Source: Comamonas kerstersii
Lineage (GTDB): Bacteria; Pseudomonadota; Gammaproteobacteria; Burkholderiales; Burkholderiaceae_C
DNA length: 64,000 nt
NCBI RefSeq assembly: GCF_008801935.1
Contig: NZ_VZOT01000001.1
Coordinates: forward strand, 124,001 to 188,000
Direction of reading: 5' to 3'
In this document: piece after piece, positions 16,685-26,385 of the stretch
Numbering within the stretch: the first letter of the stretch is position 1
How the letters are laid out: every line of letters starts with the position of its first letter
The notes under the pieces: model-generated
Seen by the model: the letters and a program-made list of their open reading frames with translations, nothing else
Database searches by the model: none
What the model was told of the DNA's origin: nothing
Position numbers and translations under genes: made by a program

Positions 16685-18966
16685 TCCAGCTTCCACCAGC
16701 TAGGCAGCAGCGCCTGCACATGGGGCTGCGTGTAGCGGTCGTCGATCAGATACAGCACGCCTGCATCATGCTCCGTGCGGATCACGCGGCCCGCGGCCTG
16801 CACCACCTTGCGCATGCCTGGGTAGAGATAGCTGTAGTCATGCCCCAGCCGTTGGCCAAAGCGCTGCTGCAGGCGCTGGCACAGGGCTTCGTTGACCGAG
16901 TTGAACTGCGGCAGCCCCAGCGTGGCGATAAAAGCCCCCACCAGACGTGAACCGGGCAAATCCACCCCTTCGGCAAACACCCCGCCCAATACCGCAAAAC
17001 CCAGCAACTGCCCGTCTGGCTGAAACTGCGCCAGAAACTGCGCGCGGGCGGCTTCATCCATCTGCGGCTGCTGCAGGCAGATCGGCCAGTCTGGGTGCAG
17101 TTGCTGCACACATTCGGCCACCTGCTGCAGATAGGCAAAGCTGCTGAAAAAGCACAGATAGTTGCCGGGGCGCTGCTGCCATTGCCGGGCGATCACTGCT
17201 GCAATACAGGGTACCGATGCGGTGCGGTCCTGAAAGCGCGTGGAGATATGGCCCGCGGTATGCACCTGCAGCTGCTCGGCACGAAATGGCGCGGGTACCT
17301 CCAGCCACTGCGTATGCGCAGGCAAGCCCAGCATGTCGCGGTAAAACTGCGCAGGCGTCAGCGTGCCGGAAAACAGCACGCTGGCCTGCGCCGCCGCATG
17401 GCGCACCTGCAGGTGGTGTGCCGGAATCACATTGCGCAGGCTGATGGTGGAGCACTGCCTGCCGCGCAAGGGCTTGTGCAGCTGTACATCCACCAAGGCG
17501 TGTAGGCCCAACTGCTCGGCCAGCGCCGTGAACTGCAGGGCCGCCAGATAAAACTCCAGCAAAGGATGACTGCCGGGCAGCGGTGCCTCATCCTGCGCCT
17601 CTGCGATGCAGGTAATGCAGGTGTTGAGCTGGTCCAGCCATTCCTGCGGGGGCGCATCGAGCAAGCTGTAGGGCTGGCTCAGGCTGCGATGGAGTGCATT
17701 CCAGACGGTGTTCAGCTTGTCCAGACAGCGGCGCACACGGCCTTCGCTGCTTTGGCGGGCCTGCTGCAGCAGGCTTTGCACCATAGGTGCGCTGTACATG
17801 GCACGCGCACGGTCCACGAGGTTGTGTGCTTCATCGACGAGCACGCCCACTTTCCAGCCTTCGGACTCAGTCAGCGCATAGAGCATGGCGCTGCTGTCGT
17901 AGTAATAGTTGTAGTCACCCACAATGACATCGCTCCAGCGTGCCATTTCCTGGCCCAGGTAGTAAGGGCAAATCTGGTGCACCCGTGCCGTGGCGCGCAG
18001 CATGTCGTCATCCCAGGCTTGGGGCTGTGCGACCAGTGCCTGGCGGGCTGCAGGCAGCCGGTCATAAAAGCCTTGGGCCAGCGGGCAAGAATCTGGGTGA
18101 CAGGCTTTGTCCGGGTGTTCACAGCGCTTGTCCCGCGCCAGCAGGGTCAACACGCGCACGGGGCGGTATGCCTGCTGCTGCAGCGTGGTGTTGACCTGCT
18201 CCATGGCCTGCAGCGCCAGCGCATGGCCTGTGCCCTTGGCCGTGAGAAAAAACACCTTGTCCAGCCCCGCATCCGGGCAGGCCTTGAGCATAGGGAAGAT
18301 GGTGCCCATGGTCTTGCCAATACCGGTGGGGGCCTGAGCCAGCAGACACTGGCCAGCATCTTTGGCACGCGCCTGCCGGTACACGGCGACCGAAAGATCC
18401 CGCTGGCCTGCGCGAAAGCTGCCCAGCGGAAACTGCAAAGCCTTCAATGCCGCATCACGCGCAGCGCGGTGTGCAGCCTCGCTGCGTGCCCAGTCCACAA
18501 ACCGCTGGCATTGCAACTCAAAAAAACTTTGCAGTTCCTGCGCGCTGCAGTCTTCGTGCAGTACGTATTCTTTGCCGGTGCTGAGGTTGAAGTACACCAG
18601 CGCCAAACGGATCTTCGTCAACCCATCGCGCACGCACAGCAAGTGCCCATAAATGCGCGCCTGCGCCCAGTGCAGCGCACGCTGGTTGGCTTTGATGCTG
18701 TGCACATCACCACGGCAGGTCTTGATTTCTTCGAGCGTCTGCGTGCCGGGCTCATAGCCATCGGCGCGGCCATGGATGTGCAAGTCCTGCCACTGGCCCT
18801 GCAGTACCACTTCCACCTGATAGCTGGCACTGGCGGCCTGCCGCTTTTGCTGCACCTGTCTGTGACCTTGCATGCCCTGCACCGCGCTGGGTGCGGGCGT
18901 AAAGCGCAAGTCCAGATCGCCTTCGCGGGCAGTGAATGCGCACAGAGCGCGCACGCCAATGCTCAT
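16681..18966 (-). CDS. XPD/DinG-like ATP-dependent DNA helicase
   Basis: This 761-residue superfamily 2 helicase has Walker A APTGIGKTMGTIF and DEAH box VLVDEAHNLVDRA. Between them are cysteines in RCEHPDKACHPDSCP and, further on, ICPYYLG that match the 4Fe-4S cluster of the XPD/DinG family, which unwinds 5'-3' and acts in repair of damaged or structured DNA. The start at 18966 overlaps the stop of the upstream nuclease gene as ATGA, so the pair is translationally coupled; an ATG two codons earlier is possible. The N-terminal 130 residues look like a PD-(D/E)XK-type module (GRADGYEP then EEIKTC), which would make this a nuclease-helicase. Confidence 0.88.
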   Translation of the reverse strand: MSIGVRALCAFTAREGDLDLRFTPAPSAVQGMQGHRQVQQKRQAASASYQVEVVLQGQWQDLHIHGRADGYEPGTQTLEEIKTCRGDVHSIKANQRALHWAQARIYGHLLCVRDGLTKIRLALVYFNLSTGKEYVLHEDCSAQELQSFFELQCQRFVDWARSEAAHRAARDAALKALQFPLGSFRAGQRDLSVAVYRQARAKDAGQCLLAQAPTGIGKTMGTIFPMLKACPDAGLDKVFFLTAKGTGHALALQAMEQVNTTLQQQAYRPVRVLTLLARDKRCEHPDKACHPDSCPLAQGFYDRLPAARQALVAQPQAWDDDMLRATARVHQICPYYLGQEMARWSDVIVGDYNYYYDSSAMLYALTESEGWKVGVLVDEAHNLVDRARAMYSAPMVQSLLQQARQSSEGRVRRCLDKLNTVWNALHRSLSQPYSLLDAPPQEWLDQLNTCITCIAEAQDEAPLPGSHPLLEFYLAALQFTALAEQLGLHALVDVQLHKPLRGRQCSTISLRNVIPAHHLQVRHAAAQASVLFSGTLTPAQFYRDMLGLPAHTQWLEVPAPFRAEQLQVHTAGHISTRFQDRTASVPCIAAVIARQWQQRPGNYLCFFSSFAYLQQVAECVQQLHPDWPICLQQPQMDEAARAQFLAQFQPDGQLLGFAVLGGVFAEGVDLPGSRLVGAFIATLGLPQFNSVNEALCQRLQQRFGQRLGHDYSYLYPGMRKVVQAAGRVIRTEHDAGVLYLIDDRYTQPHVQALLPSWWKLD

Positions 18967-20666
18967 GCGCATAGGGCTGTGGCTGCTTCGGTGTGCCAGG
19001 TCACATGACACACCTGCGCAGGAATGCCGTGCTGGGCAAAAAACTGCAGCCAGCGGATCTGGTTGTCCTGCAGCTTGTCACCCGGTGCTTTGACTTCCAC
19101 CATTGCATAGCGCTGCTCGGCCGGCCAGAAACGGATCAAATCTGGCAAGCCCGTGCGGTGGTTGCGCGGGTCGGCCAGCAGGCGCTCGAACATGCGCTGC
19201 AAATGCGTGGCGGGGATGCAATCCAGCGCCAGCTGCAGCACTTCTGCATCCAGCACCTGCCAGACCACGAACGGGTTTTGCAGGCCATGCTTGTTGGCAA
19301 AGCGCTGCACGATGGTGGCACGGTAGCGTCCGTCCTGCAGCTGTGCCAGGCACTGCGCAAACACATCGGCACGACGCTGCACAAAGTCTGGCGTGCTGAA
19401 GTCGGCGGGTGCGCTCTGGAACGGGTGAAAAAACGCACCCTGCACCGGCGCAAAAATGGCAGGCCAGCACAGCAGCCCGAACAGTGCGGTGATCAGCGTG
19501 TTCTCCACATAGAACACCGGCGCATCATCGGCATGCCAGTGGTTGCGCAAGGCAGCTTCCACACTACAGGCTGTAGCGGGCAGCGGCAGGCAGATGTCGA
19601 TGCGCATGCTGTCTTCCACCACGGCAGCACGCGCGCGCTGCCGTGGTGCTGGAGTGCCTGTATGCCGCAGCAGGCGTGGCAGCATGCGCTGCAGCTTTTG
19701 CTGCTCTTCTTCGCTCTCCGGCGTTTGCAAGGCTGCCTGAGCCAGCGCCAGGGCGGGTGCATGTTCGCCCTGCAGCTCCAGCACGCGCACCAGCCGGTGG
19801 CGTGCGCCGGGGTAGCGGCATTGCGCGTACACGGCCTGTGCCGCTTGCCAGTCCCGGGCTTTTTCGCAGGCCTGGCCCAGCTGCATCAGCAGCCTGCTAC
19901 GGCGGCGCTCCAGCCAGGGATTGGAGCTGGCACATTGCGCCAGCTGCTCCATCAATGCCGCAGCATCCACCGTTTCCGCGTGCAAAGCCTCGCGGCAGAC
20001 CTGCATGGCGAGATAGGTGTCCACATTTTCACGGCACTGGAAGGCGCGCGCAGCCGGTGTGAGTGGCACGCTTTCATAGCGAAAAATGCCCAGGTCGGCC
20101 AGCACAAACTCCGACCAGTCCTGGCGCAGATTGCCAAAGAACATGAGCCTGAAGCGCTCGCACAGCGTGCGTGTACTGTCGCTAAGTCGCCAGCCGGTTT
20201 CTGTGGCCTCGGGGTGCCACTGCGCATAGGGGCGTGCGGGCAGGCCCTGCGCCTGCAGCGTCTGCAGCCAGTCCTGCTTGCGCTGCTGCGCTGGCAGTGC
20301 CTGCGCGCGCAGGATGTGCTGCAGCTCAGCGCGGGTGTACAGATCAAACAGCGTGGCCACGTCCATGTCGGCATCGGCCTGCAGCCACTGCAGTGCCAGC
20401 AAGGGAGCTGCAGCCTGTGCGGTGTCGCCAATCTCGTCGTACTGCAGCTTGCTGGCCCTGAACCATGGCCCGCGCCGCATCAGCATGCGCACCAGCAGGG
20501 CCTGCGAGGGCTGCGGCAAGGCATGGAACTGCTGCAGCCAGGCGTACTCGGGGGCAGCCAGCAAGTCGCTGTAGCGCTGGCGGATCCAGCCCAGCGCCTG
20601 GCAAAAGTTGTGCAGGTAATAGAAGCGGTGCGGCGCAATGGCAGCCGCCGCAGCGGTGGCAGACAT
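18963..20666 (-). CDS. FAN1-type structure-specific nuclease (VRR-NUC domain)
   Basis: The 567-residue product ends in a VRR-NUC domain with GLPDLIRFWPAEQRYAMVEVKAPGDKLQDNQ (shown in part by GLPDL, EVKAPGDKL and DNQIRWLQFF), the PD-ExK catalytic pattern of FAN1 nucleases that process interstrand crosslinks and 5' flaps. The N-terminus (FYYLHNFCQALGWIRQRYSDLL) and the middle helical repeats match bacterial FAN1 homologues in length. Coupling with the XPD-like helicase supports a joint DNA-repair role. Confidence 0.87.
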   Translation of the reverse strand: MSATAAAAAIAPHRFYYLHNFCQALGWIRQRYSDLLAAPEYAWLQQFHALPQPSQALLVRMLMRRGPWFRASKLQYDEIGDTAQAAAPLLALQWLQADADMDVATLFDLYTRAELQHILRAQALPAQQRKQDWLQTLQAQGLPARPYAQWHPEATETGWRLSDSTRTLCERFRLMFFGNLRQDWSEFVLADLGIFRYESVPLTPAARAFQCRENVDTYLAMQVCREALHAETVDAAALMEQLAQCASSNPWLERRRSRLLMQLGQACEKARDWQAAQAVYAQCRYPGARHRLVRVLELQGEHAPALALAQAALQTPESEEEQQKLQRMLPRLLRHTGTPAPRQRARAAVVEDSMRIDICLPLPATACSVEAALRNHWHADDAPVFYVENTLITALFGLLCWPAIFAPVQGAFFHPFQSAPADFSTPDFVQRRADVFAQCLAQLQDGRYRATIVQRFANKHGLQNPFVVWQVLDAEVLQLALDCIPATHLQRMFERLLADPRNHRTGLPDLIRFWPAEQRYAMVEVKAPGDKLQDNQIRWLQFFAQHGIPAQVCHVTWHTEAATALCA

Positions 20667-20765
20667 GAGAGAGCAAGCAGCAAAAAACCGAAGGCAAGAC
20701 TGTACAGAAAAACAGTGATTTACGGTTTGTGCCTATCCCACAGTGGCTGGTTTGCTACTGCAGAT

Positions 20766-20812
20766 ATAGCTGCCAGCGCTTGCTGCATCGCGTGAGAGCC
20801 ATATTTTTTATA
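20766..20812 (+). repeat. Short AGCTGCCAGCGCTTGCTGCAT element
   Basis: ATAGCTGCCAGCGCTTGCTG is followed by CATCGCGTGAGAGCCATATTTTTT, the same order of blocks as at 2185-2226. It lies in the 214-base gap upstream of the FAN1-type gene. Confidence 0.75.
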
Positions 20813-20828
20813 AATCCTGCACCTCAAA

Positions 20829-20861
20829 ACAAAAAAGGTTCTTGCAAGCAAGAACCTTTGG
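20829..20861 (-). terminator. Rho-independent terminator of the small acidic-tail gene
   Basis: AAAGGTTCTTGC/GCAAGAACCTTT arms form a 12-bp stem, followed on the minus strand by a T run. It lies 20 bases past the stop at 20881. Confidence 0.8.
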
Positions 20862-20880
20862 GGGCCTCAAGAAACAAAGC

Positions 20881-21099
20881 TTATTCGTCGTCTTCGTCTT
20901 CTTCCAGCGCTGCCGCTGCATTGATGGCTTGCAAGCGTGCAGCCAGCTTGGGGATGCGGGGATTGTTTTCATCCGCAAAGTGCGCTTGCATGTAGCGGCC
21001 AATAATGACACGGGCTTTGTCAGTGATGGTCAAGGACTTGGCTGCAATAAAGGCGTCAATGACCATTAAATCGAAGGGCGTTTCTTTGTAGTTTTGCAT
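20881..21099 (-). CDS. Small hypothetical protein with acidic tail
   Basis: The 72-residue product begins MQNYKETPFDLMVIDAF and ends in a run of acidic residues (LEEDEDDE). It is predicted mostly helical and soluble. The frame is open further upstream, but the longer translation is Arg/Cys/Ser-rich and unlike coding sequence, so I take the ATG at 21099. It has its own terminator and no obvious operon partner. I do not recognise the family. Confidence 0.7.
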   Translation of the reverse strand: MQNYKETPFDLMVIDAFIAAKSLTITDKARVIIGRYMQAHFADENNPRIPKLAARLQAINAAAALEEDEDDE

Positions 21100-21241
21100 A
21101 AGGGGCGCGAGTCTAGCACCCGTCAATAAACCAAGATTGCCGCATGCACACTGCAGAAACCAGGCAGTGCGTGCTATAGAAGCAGGGACTCTGGCCATGG
21201 TGGAACACCTGCGGCCAGAGCCCGCTGCTGGCTGGCTTGCG

Positions 21242-22555
21242 CTACGCCTGCAGATGCTGTTCCACGGCCGCAGCCATGGCCAGCAGCTGGCGGTCTGCAC
21301 CGCGCTGGCCCACCAGCATCACGCCCACAGGCAGCTCGCCCGCCTGGCGTGGCAAGGGCAGCGACACCGCCGGCAGGTCATAGAAGTTGAACACCGAGGT
21401 GTTGCGCAGCATCAGCACATTGGTGGCGTGGAAGCGCGCCTCATCGCTCAGGCTTTCGATGGTCGGCGCCAGCAGCGGCACGGTGGGCAGGGCCAGCAGG
21501 TCGAAATCGGCCATGGCGGCATCGAGCTGTGGCAGCAGTTGCGCACGTGCCTGCTGCACACCCACGTAGTGCGCCGCGCTGATGGTTTCTCCCCGGCGAA
21601 TGCGTGAAAGCACCAGCGGGTCCAGCTGCTCGGCCTTGCCCTCTGCCAGCAAGTCCTGGTGGATGTGTGCAGCTTCGGCTGCGATCAGCGTGCCCTGCTC
21701 CTGCAGACGAAATGGCGCGGTGATCCAGTCCTCCAGATCCACATCCTGCACCAGCGCCTGTGCCTGCTGCAGCCGGGCCACGAACTGCTCGAAGGCGGCC
21801 AGCACCTGCGCATCGGCCTGTGTGAACAGCAGGCCACGCGGCACGCCTACACGCAGGCCCTGCACATGGCGTGGCACCAGCGGCTGCCAGGGCTGCTGGG
21901 CCAGCACGGCATTGGTCATGGCACAGTCGAACACGCTGCGCGCCAGTGGGCCGACGGTGTCCAGCGTGAACGACAACGGAAATGCCCCCGTACGTGGCAC
22001 ACGCGCCTGCGTGGGCTTGAAGCCCGTGACACCGTTGAGTGCGGAAGGAATGCGGATGGAGCCACCGGTGTCCGAGCCAATCGCGATCTCGCACATGCCG
22101 CGCGCCACCGCCACGCCTGCGCCTGAGGAGGAGCCGCCGGGAATGCGTGTTGCGTCATGCGCATTGCCCGGTGTGCCGTAGTGCGGATTGATACCAATGC
22201 CGGAGAAGGCGAACTCCGTCATGTTCGTCTTGCCAATCACGATGGCACCGGCAGCACGCAGGCGCTGCACGATGACGGCATCCTGCGCAGCAGGGGCTGC
22301 CTCACGCAGCACTTTAGAGCCAGCCGTGGTGGGCTCGCCCGCCACATCGAACAAGTCCTTGATGGACACAATGCGCCCATCCAGCGGCCCAAGGCAAATG
22401 CCTGCTGCAGCACGTGCATCGGCTGCCTGTGCGGCAGCCAGCGCGGCATCGGCATAGACACGAGTGAAGATGCGCATGCCTTCAGCACCTGCCTCTGCAA
22501 TAGTCTGCAGCGCCTGCTGGGTACGTTGCAAAGCAGTCATGGCGCTGGCACTCAT
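21242..22555 (-). CDS. Amidase (amidase-signature family)
   Basis: A 437-residue amidase with the Lys in SIKDLFDVAG near residue 60, the GGSSSGAGVAVA motif near residue 137, and the nucleophile Ser in GSDTGGSIRIPSA. The length is typical of GatA-like amidases, but no gatB or gatC is nearby, so it is a stand-alone hydrolase of unknown amide. Its ATG overlaps the stop of the EF-hand membrane protein gene as ATGA, which couples their translation. It is only distantly similar to the amidase at 2343-3530. Confidence 0.87.
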   Translation of the reverse strand: MSASAMTALQRTQQALQTIAEAGAEGMRIFTRVYADAALAAAQAADARAAAGICLGPLDGRIVSIKDLFDVAGEPTTAGSKVLREAAPAAQDAVIVQRLRAAGAIVIGKTNMTEFAFSGIGINPHYGTPGNAHDATRIPGGSSSGAGVAVARGMCEIAIGSDTGGSIRIPSALNGVTGFKPTQARVPRTGAFPLSFTLDTVGPLARSVFDCAMTNAVLAQQPWQPLVPRHVQGLRVGVPRGLLFTQADAQVLAAFEQFVARLQQAQALVQDVDLEDWITAPFRLQEQGTLIAAEAAHIHQDLLAEGKAEQLDPLVLSRIRRGETISAAHYVGVQQARAQLLPQLDAAMADFDLLALPTVPLLAPTIESLSDEARFHATNVLMLRNTSVFNFYDLPAVSLPLPRQAGELPVGVMLVGQRGADRQLLAMAAAVEQHLQA

Positions 22556-24771
22556 TGCGCATCAGTGGCTGGAGCGGGAACGGGAGCTGGTGCAGTCACC
22601 ACTTCCACTTCCGTGCTGGTCACCACCTCCATGCGCTGCATGGAAGCAGGCAACATCTTGTCCAGCCAGCCAGCGCCCCATGCCAAAGCCAAGCCCAGCA
22701 CGACGATCAGCAGCGCCCACAGCCAGCGTTTGGCGTAGTTGACTGCATAGGGGTCATGCATGGTGCGCTTGGCGTTCAGCGGCACCTTGGCGGTCTGCGA
22801 CAGTGAGTTACCCAGAGGCAGATTGATCTTCATGCGGCCATTGATGGCCCAGCCACTGGCATCCAGAATGGGCCCCAGACTGCGCTCACGCAGCTTGAGC
22901 CAGGCAATCAGCATGCTGGGGCCCGAGATGGCCAGGATCAGGCCAATCAACGCCACTGGAATCCAGGGGCCCAGTTCAATGAACTTGCCAAAAATTGCCA
23001 CCACCATGGTGCTGATGGAGCCCATGGCCACGCCAATGGCAGCTACCGTTCCGACGTCTGTCTTGCGGGCTGCAGGTGCAGCGGCAGGTGCTGCCGGTGT
23101 CGTGGCCAGTTCGGTGAGCTTGGCAGCCTGGGTGTTCAGATTGGCCGTGACGCTCTCGTTCTTGGCGGCAGCACGCTTGGCCACCTGCTCTTCAATCATG
23201 CGCACAAACTTCTTGTACGGCGAGAAGAAGGCCTGGCCAATGCTGGTGGGGTTCTCGATGAGCTTGGTGATGGTGGCATCCCAGTCATGACCATCACGGT
23301 CATAGAAGATACCGTTGCGGCCTACGAACAGGAAGTCCACATCCCCCGCCGTAAAGGCGGCGACGATATTGCGCTTTACCCCATTGCGGCGGCACTCGCA
23401 GTACGCCAGATAGACCTTGGCCATGCCCGCCAGTGTGGCGTGTGCGCCGGGGTCGGTCACATCCACCGTCAGGTCGCAGCTGCGGCCATCCAAGTACAGC
23501 GTCCCCGACTGGAAGGCTGCACCCTCGCGGCGGTAGAAGTGGGCGAAGTTCACAAAATTGTTCAGCAACGCCAGCAGGTCACGCTGAAAGCGGATCAGCT
23601 TTTCCAGCGCCACCACACGCTGGCTGTGCTGCTGCTCGGCTTCATCCCGCTCGATCAGCTGCTGCAGCTGCTCCTGCAGACCACTGTTCAAGAGGGCCTG
23701 CGCTTCTTCCGCACCCAGATGGCCCAGCGGGGTTTGAGGGTAGGCAGCCAGCCATGCCTGACACGCAGACAGCTGCGCCTTCACGGCATTCCACTGCTCC
23801 ACCTGCAGGCTGTCCACATCGCCCAGCAACGGCTGGACGACGGTCCTGCGAAATTCCTCCATGGCCTGCGCCCACGCAGGATTGATGCCCTGGCGCAGCG
23901 GCAGCACCGCATCCGCCGTGAACTGCGCCAGCGGCAGGGCTGCAATGGCTGCGTCCTGCTGCGTCAGCACCTGCGTGCCCAGCGCGGCATAGCCTTCAGC
24001 CGTGGGGCTGAGCGCCTGCTGTGCCTTGGCATCAAAGGCGGCCAGATGCGCACGGGCAAAAAAGTCCTCCACCTTGGCCTGCACGGCATTCAGGGCCGAG
24101 GCAGCAGCCACGGCCTGCTCCTGGCTGGGCAGGGAGCAGGTATTGGTCTGTGCCTGCGCATGCCAGCTGGCAATGGCCTGTACATCGGTAAAGAAGTTAT
24201 CCAGCTGGGCTCGGCCCAGGCCGGGCTGGCCATCGCAGCCAGTCACGCTGCCATAGCTGTCCATGATGCGGCTGGCCAGAGCCGCCAGCTCAGGCTGGTC
24301 GGTCAGTGCCGCGGGGTTGAGCACACCATCGCCATTGAAAGGCATGGCATTGAGCGAGGCCATGCGTGCCTGCACATCGGCCAGCGTCACGCTGTCGGCA
24401 TCTTCACGGCCAGCCAGCTTCAAAATGCGGCGTGCCTCGTCAGCCAGCGCCTGACCTTCTTCGGTCGCATCACTGATGCTGTCCAGACGCAGCACATCAC
24501 TGCTTTGTGCCAGCACATCCGGATGCTTGACCATGGATACCGCCCATTCGCAGGCAGCCACCAGTTCAGGCGCACGGATACGGCCATCGGCATCGGTATC
24601 AATCAGATCCAGCGTGGCGTTATCAAACTCAATGCCACGTGTCGGGCAAGCCAGCGCCACCCAGAGCTTTTGATCAAGCTGGCCGATATGGGCGATATCG
24701 GCACCCGTACGAATCGAAACCTGATCAACCCCTCCCGCACGGAAGAACTGCCATTCGTGTTGTTTTTGCAT
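22552..24771 (-). CDS. Large EF-hand-containing membrane protein of unknown function
   Basis: The 739-residue protein has a canonical EF-hand loop near residue 55 (DTDADGRIRAPEL, with Asp at positions 1, 3 and 5, Gly at 6 and an acidic last residue) and a second degenerate one (FNGDGVLNPAAL) near residue 145. A long Ala/Gln-rich helical middle follows, and after residue 560 there are about three membrane spans (VGTVAAIGVAMGSISTMVVA, WIPVALIGLILAISG, WLWALLIVVLGLALAWG) and a Pro/Ala/Glu tail. I start at 24771 because the extension upstream is not protein-like. No function is known to me. Confidence 0.75.
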   Translation of the reverse strand: MQKQHEWQFFRAGGVDQVSIRTGADIAHIGQLDQKLWVALACPTRGIEFDNATLDLIDTDADGRIRAPELVAACEWAVSMVKHPDVLAQSSDVLRLDSISDATEEGQALADEARRILKLAGREDADSVTLADVQARMASLNAMPFNGDGVLNPAALTDQPELAALASRIMDSYGSVTGCDGQPGLGRAQLDNFFTDVQAIASWHAQAQTNTCSLPSQEQAVAAASALNAVQAKVEDFFARAHLAAFDAKAQQALSPTAEGYAALGTQVLTQQDAAIAALPLAQFTADAVLPLRQGINPAWAQAMEEFRRTVVQPLLGDVDSLQVEQWNAVKAQLSACQAWLAAYPQTPLGHLGAEEAQALLNSGLQEQLQQLIERDEAEQQHSQRVVALEKLIRFQRDLLALLNNFVNFAHFYRREGAAFQSGTLYLDGRSCDLTVDVTDPGAHATLAGMAKVYLAYCECRRNGVKRNIVAAFTAGDVDFLFVGRNGIFYDRDGHDWDATITKLIENPTSIGQAFFSPYKKFVRMIEEQVAKRAAAKNESVTANLNTQAAKLTELATTPAAPAAAPAARKTDVGTVAAIGVAMGSISTMVVAIFGKFIELGPWIPVALIGLILAISGPSMLIAWLKLRERSLGPILDASGWAINGRMKINLPLGNSLSQTAKVPLNAKRTMHDPYAVNYAKRWLWALLIVVLGLALAWGAGWLDKMLPASMQRMEVVTSTEVEVVTAPAPVPAPATDAQ

Positions 24772-24975
24772 GCTGCACTCAATGAATATGCGATGGATCA
24801 TGGCGCATCACGCAGCAGCGTGCTGGCCATTTCGAATGGCTGCAAGTGTATGCGTGCCGTGCACCACCCACGCTGGCAAGCTGGACGCACGCAACATCCG
24901 CAGACGACATCTACATTGTTTGACAATTGGCGTTGCAGCACGGCATTCCTGCATGGCCGTGCCACAATCGCCCGT

Positions 24976-26268
24976 ATGCCCATGACGCCTCTACGCTCTC
25001 ATGCCTTTACGCCCTCTCCGCAATCAGCGGAAACGGGCATCATGCCTGACCTCTACCGCCTGAGCGTGGGGCCTGTCGGCGCAGCGTATTACCAGCAGCA
25101 TTTCCAGCGTTTCGAAACTCTGGGCAAGACCGTTCCCTGCTGGAACCATGGCGCAGCCTTCTTCACTCTGGCCTGGCTGATACTGCGCAAGCTATGGCGG
25201 CCTGCGGGCATTTATGCCGCGGTCCTGGCTGGTGTGCTGGCCCTGTGGTGGTGGGGTCTGCACGGCCGCGTTCCGCTGGCTGTGGAAGCATCGGTCTGCC
25301 TGCTGCTGGGGCTGCTGCTGTGCGTCGTGCCCGGCTTTATGGGCACAGGGCTGTACTACCACCATGTGCGCAAGCAGACCCTGCACACACTGACCCACGC
25401 CAAATCCTTGGCACAGGCGCGTGTGCAACTGGCCTCACAGGCGATTGCCACAGAGCGTCTGCACATCGTGGCATCCGTGCAGGCTCTGGCAGCCCTGCTC
25501 ATCGGCGCAGCCCTCTTCTACGCACCGTCCAGCCAGACATTTGCCCTGCCTGACACCAGCACGACCCAGCCCGGCACAGGGCCACAACTGGTGATTCCTT
25601 CGGTGGAAAGCATCCGCGCCCAGCAGCCTGAGCTGCCCGCAATGGAACCGCTCCCTGCGCTCGAACCGGCTCCAGCACCTGCACCTGCACCTGCACCTGT
25701 ACCTGCCGAGCCTCTGCCCGCACCAGCGGCTGAGGACAAGACGTCTGCAGCCCCTGAAGCTGCCAAGGAGGACACGGCAAGAGAAACGCTGTCCATCGTC
25801 AATTTTGCGCAGTCCGTGCCCGTGCAGTTCAGCCCCACGCCAGACACGGCTGCAGCTACGGCAGCCACAACCGCAGTAACAGCAACTGCTGCAACAGTGG
25901 CAGCTGCCTCCGCAGCCCCTGCGCCACAGAAAGCGAAGGCTGAGGCTCCCAGCAAAAAGCCCGTCACCGCGCCAGCAGCCATGGTCAAGACCAAAGCCGC
26001 CCCTGCTGCTCCCGGAACCAGCAGCAAGCTGATCCCCGGCAAGTACTACCTAAATGCTGGCGTCTACGCACAGGCCAGCAATGTGGATGCCGCCGTCCAA
26101 CAGCTCAACAGAATGAAGCTGGGCGCAGTACGCCAGACCATCAAAGGCAAGAATGGCACGCTCACGCGCTTGTATATCGGACCGTTTGAGCAGCGCAAGC
26201 AGGCCGAGCAGGCCGCCGTACAGGCCCAGAAACTGCGCATGCAGACCCAGGTGCTGAAGGCGCGTTAA
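24976..26268 (+). CDS. SPOR-domain membrane protein with DUF2628-like N-terminus
   Basis: The 430-residue product has an N-terminal segment (WNHGAAFFTLAWLILRKLWRPA) resembling the DUF2628 membrane region and about four spans up to residue 175. A long Pro/Ala linker with a (PA)n run near residue 230 follows, and a C-terminal SPOR domain (GKYYLNAGVYAQASNVDAAV, RLYIGPFEQRKQAEQAA) ends the protein. SPOR domains bind denuded septal peptidoglycan, so a role at the division site is inferred. The ATG at 24976 was chosen because it opens the protein-like part; the frame is open much further upstream only as a shadow of the opposite gene. Confidence 0.78.
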   Translation: MPMTPLRSHAFTPSPQSAETGIMPDLYRLSVGPVGAAYYQQHFQRFETLGKTVPCWNHGAAFFTLAWLILRKLWRPAGIYAAVLAGVLALWWWGLHGRVPLAVEASVCLLLGLLLCVVPGFMGTGLYYHHVRKQTLHTLTHAKSLAQARVQLASQAIATERLHIVASVQALAALLIGAALFYAPSSQTFALPDTSTTQPGTGPQLVIPSVESIRAQQPELPAMEPLPALEPAPAPAPAPAPVPAEPLPAPAAEDKTSAAPEAAKEDTARETLSIVNFAQSVPVQFSPTPDTAAATAATTAVTATAATVAAASAAPAPQKAKAEAPSKKPVTAPAAMVKTKAAPAAPGTSSKLIPGKYYLNAGVYAQASNVDAAVQQLNRMKLGAVRQTIKGKNGTLTRLYIGPFEQRKQAEQAAVQAQKLRMQTQVLKAR

Positions 26269-26385
26269 TCGCGACTACGGGGCGCTGCAGGTCTTGTCCG
26301 TCACAAAGAGTCACACCCGTGCCCCAAATCATTGCGCCACGGCTGTTAAGGTATGGGCTGTGCAACAACTGAGGAGTTGAATTAC

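Noticed and set aside
23287-24975. Upstream extension of the SPOR-protein frame
   Set aside because: It lies opposite the EF-hand protein gene and has unlike-protein composition; the real N-terminus begins at 24976.
25650-25710. Short tandem repeat (CACCTG units) as a regulatory satellite
   Set aside because: It lies inside the SPOR gene and encodes a Pro-Ala linker, so it is explained by the protein.
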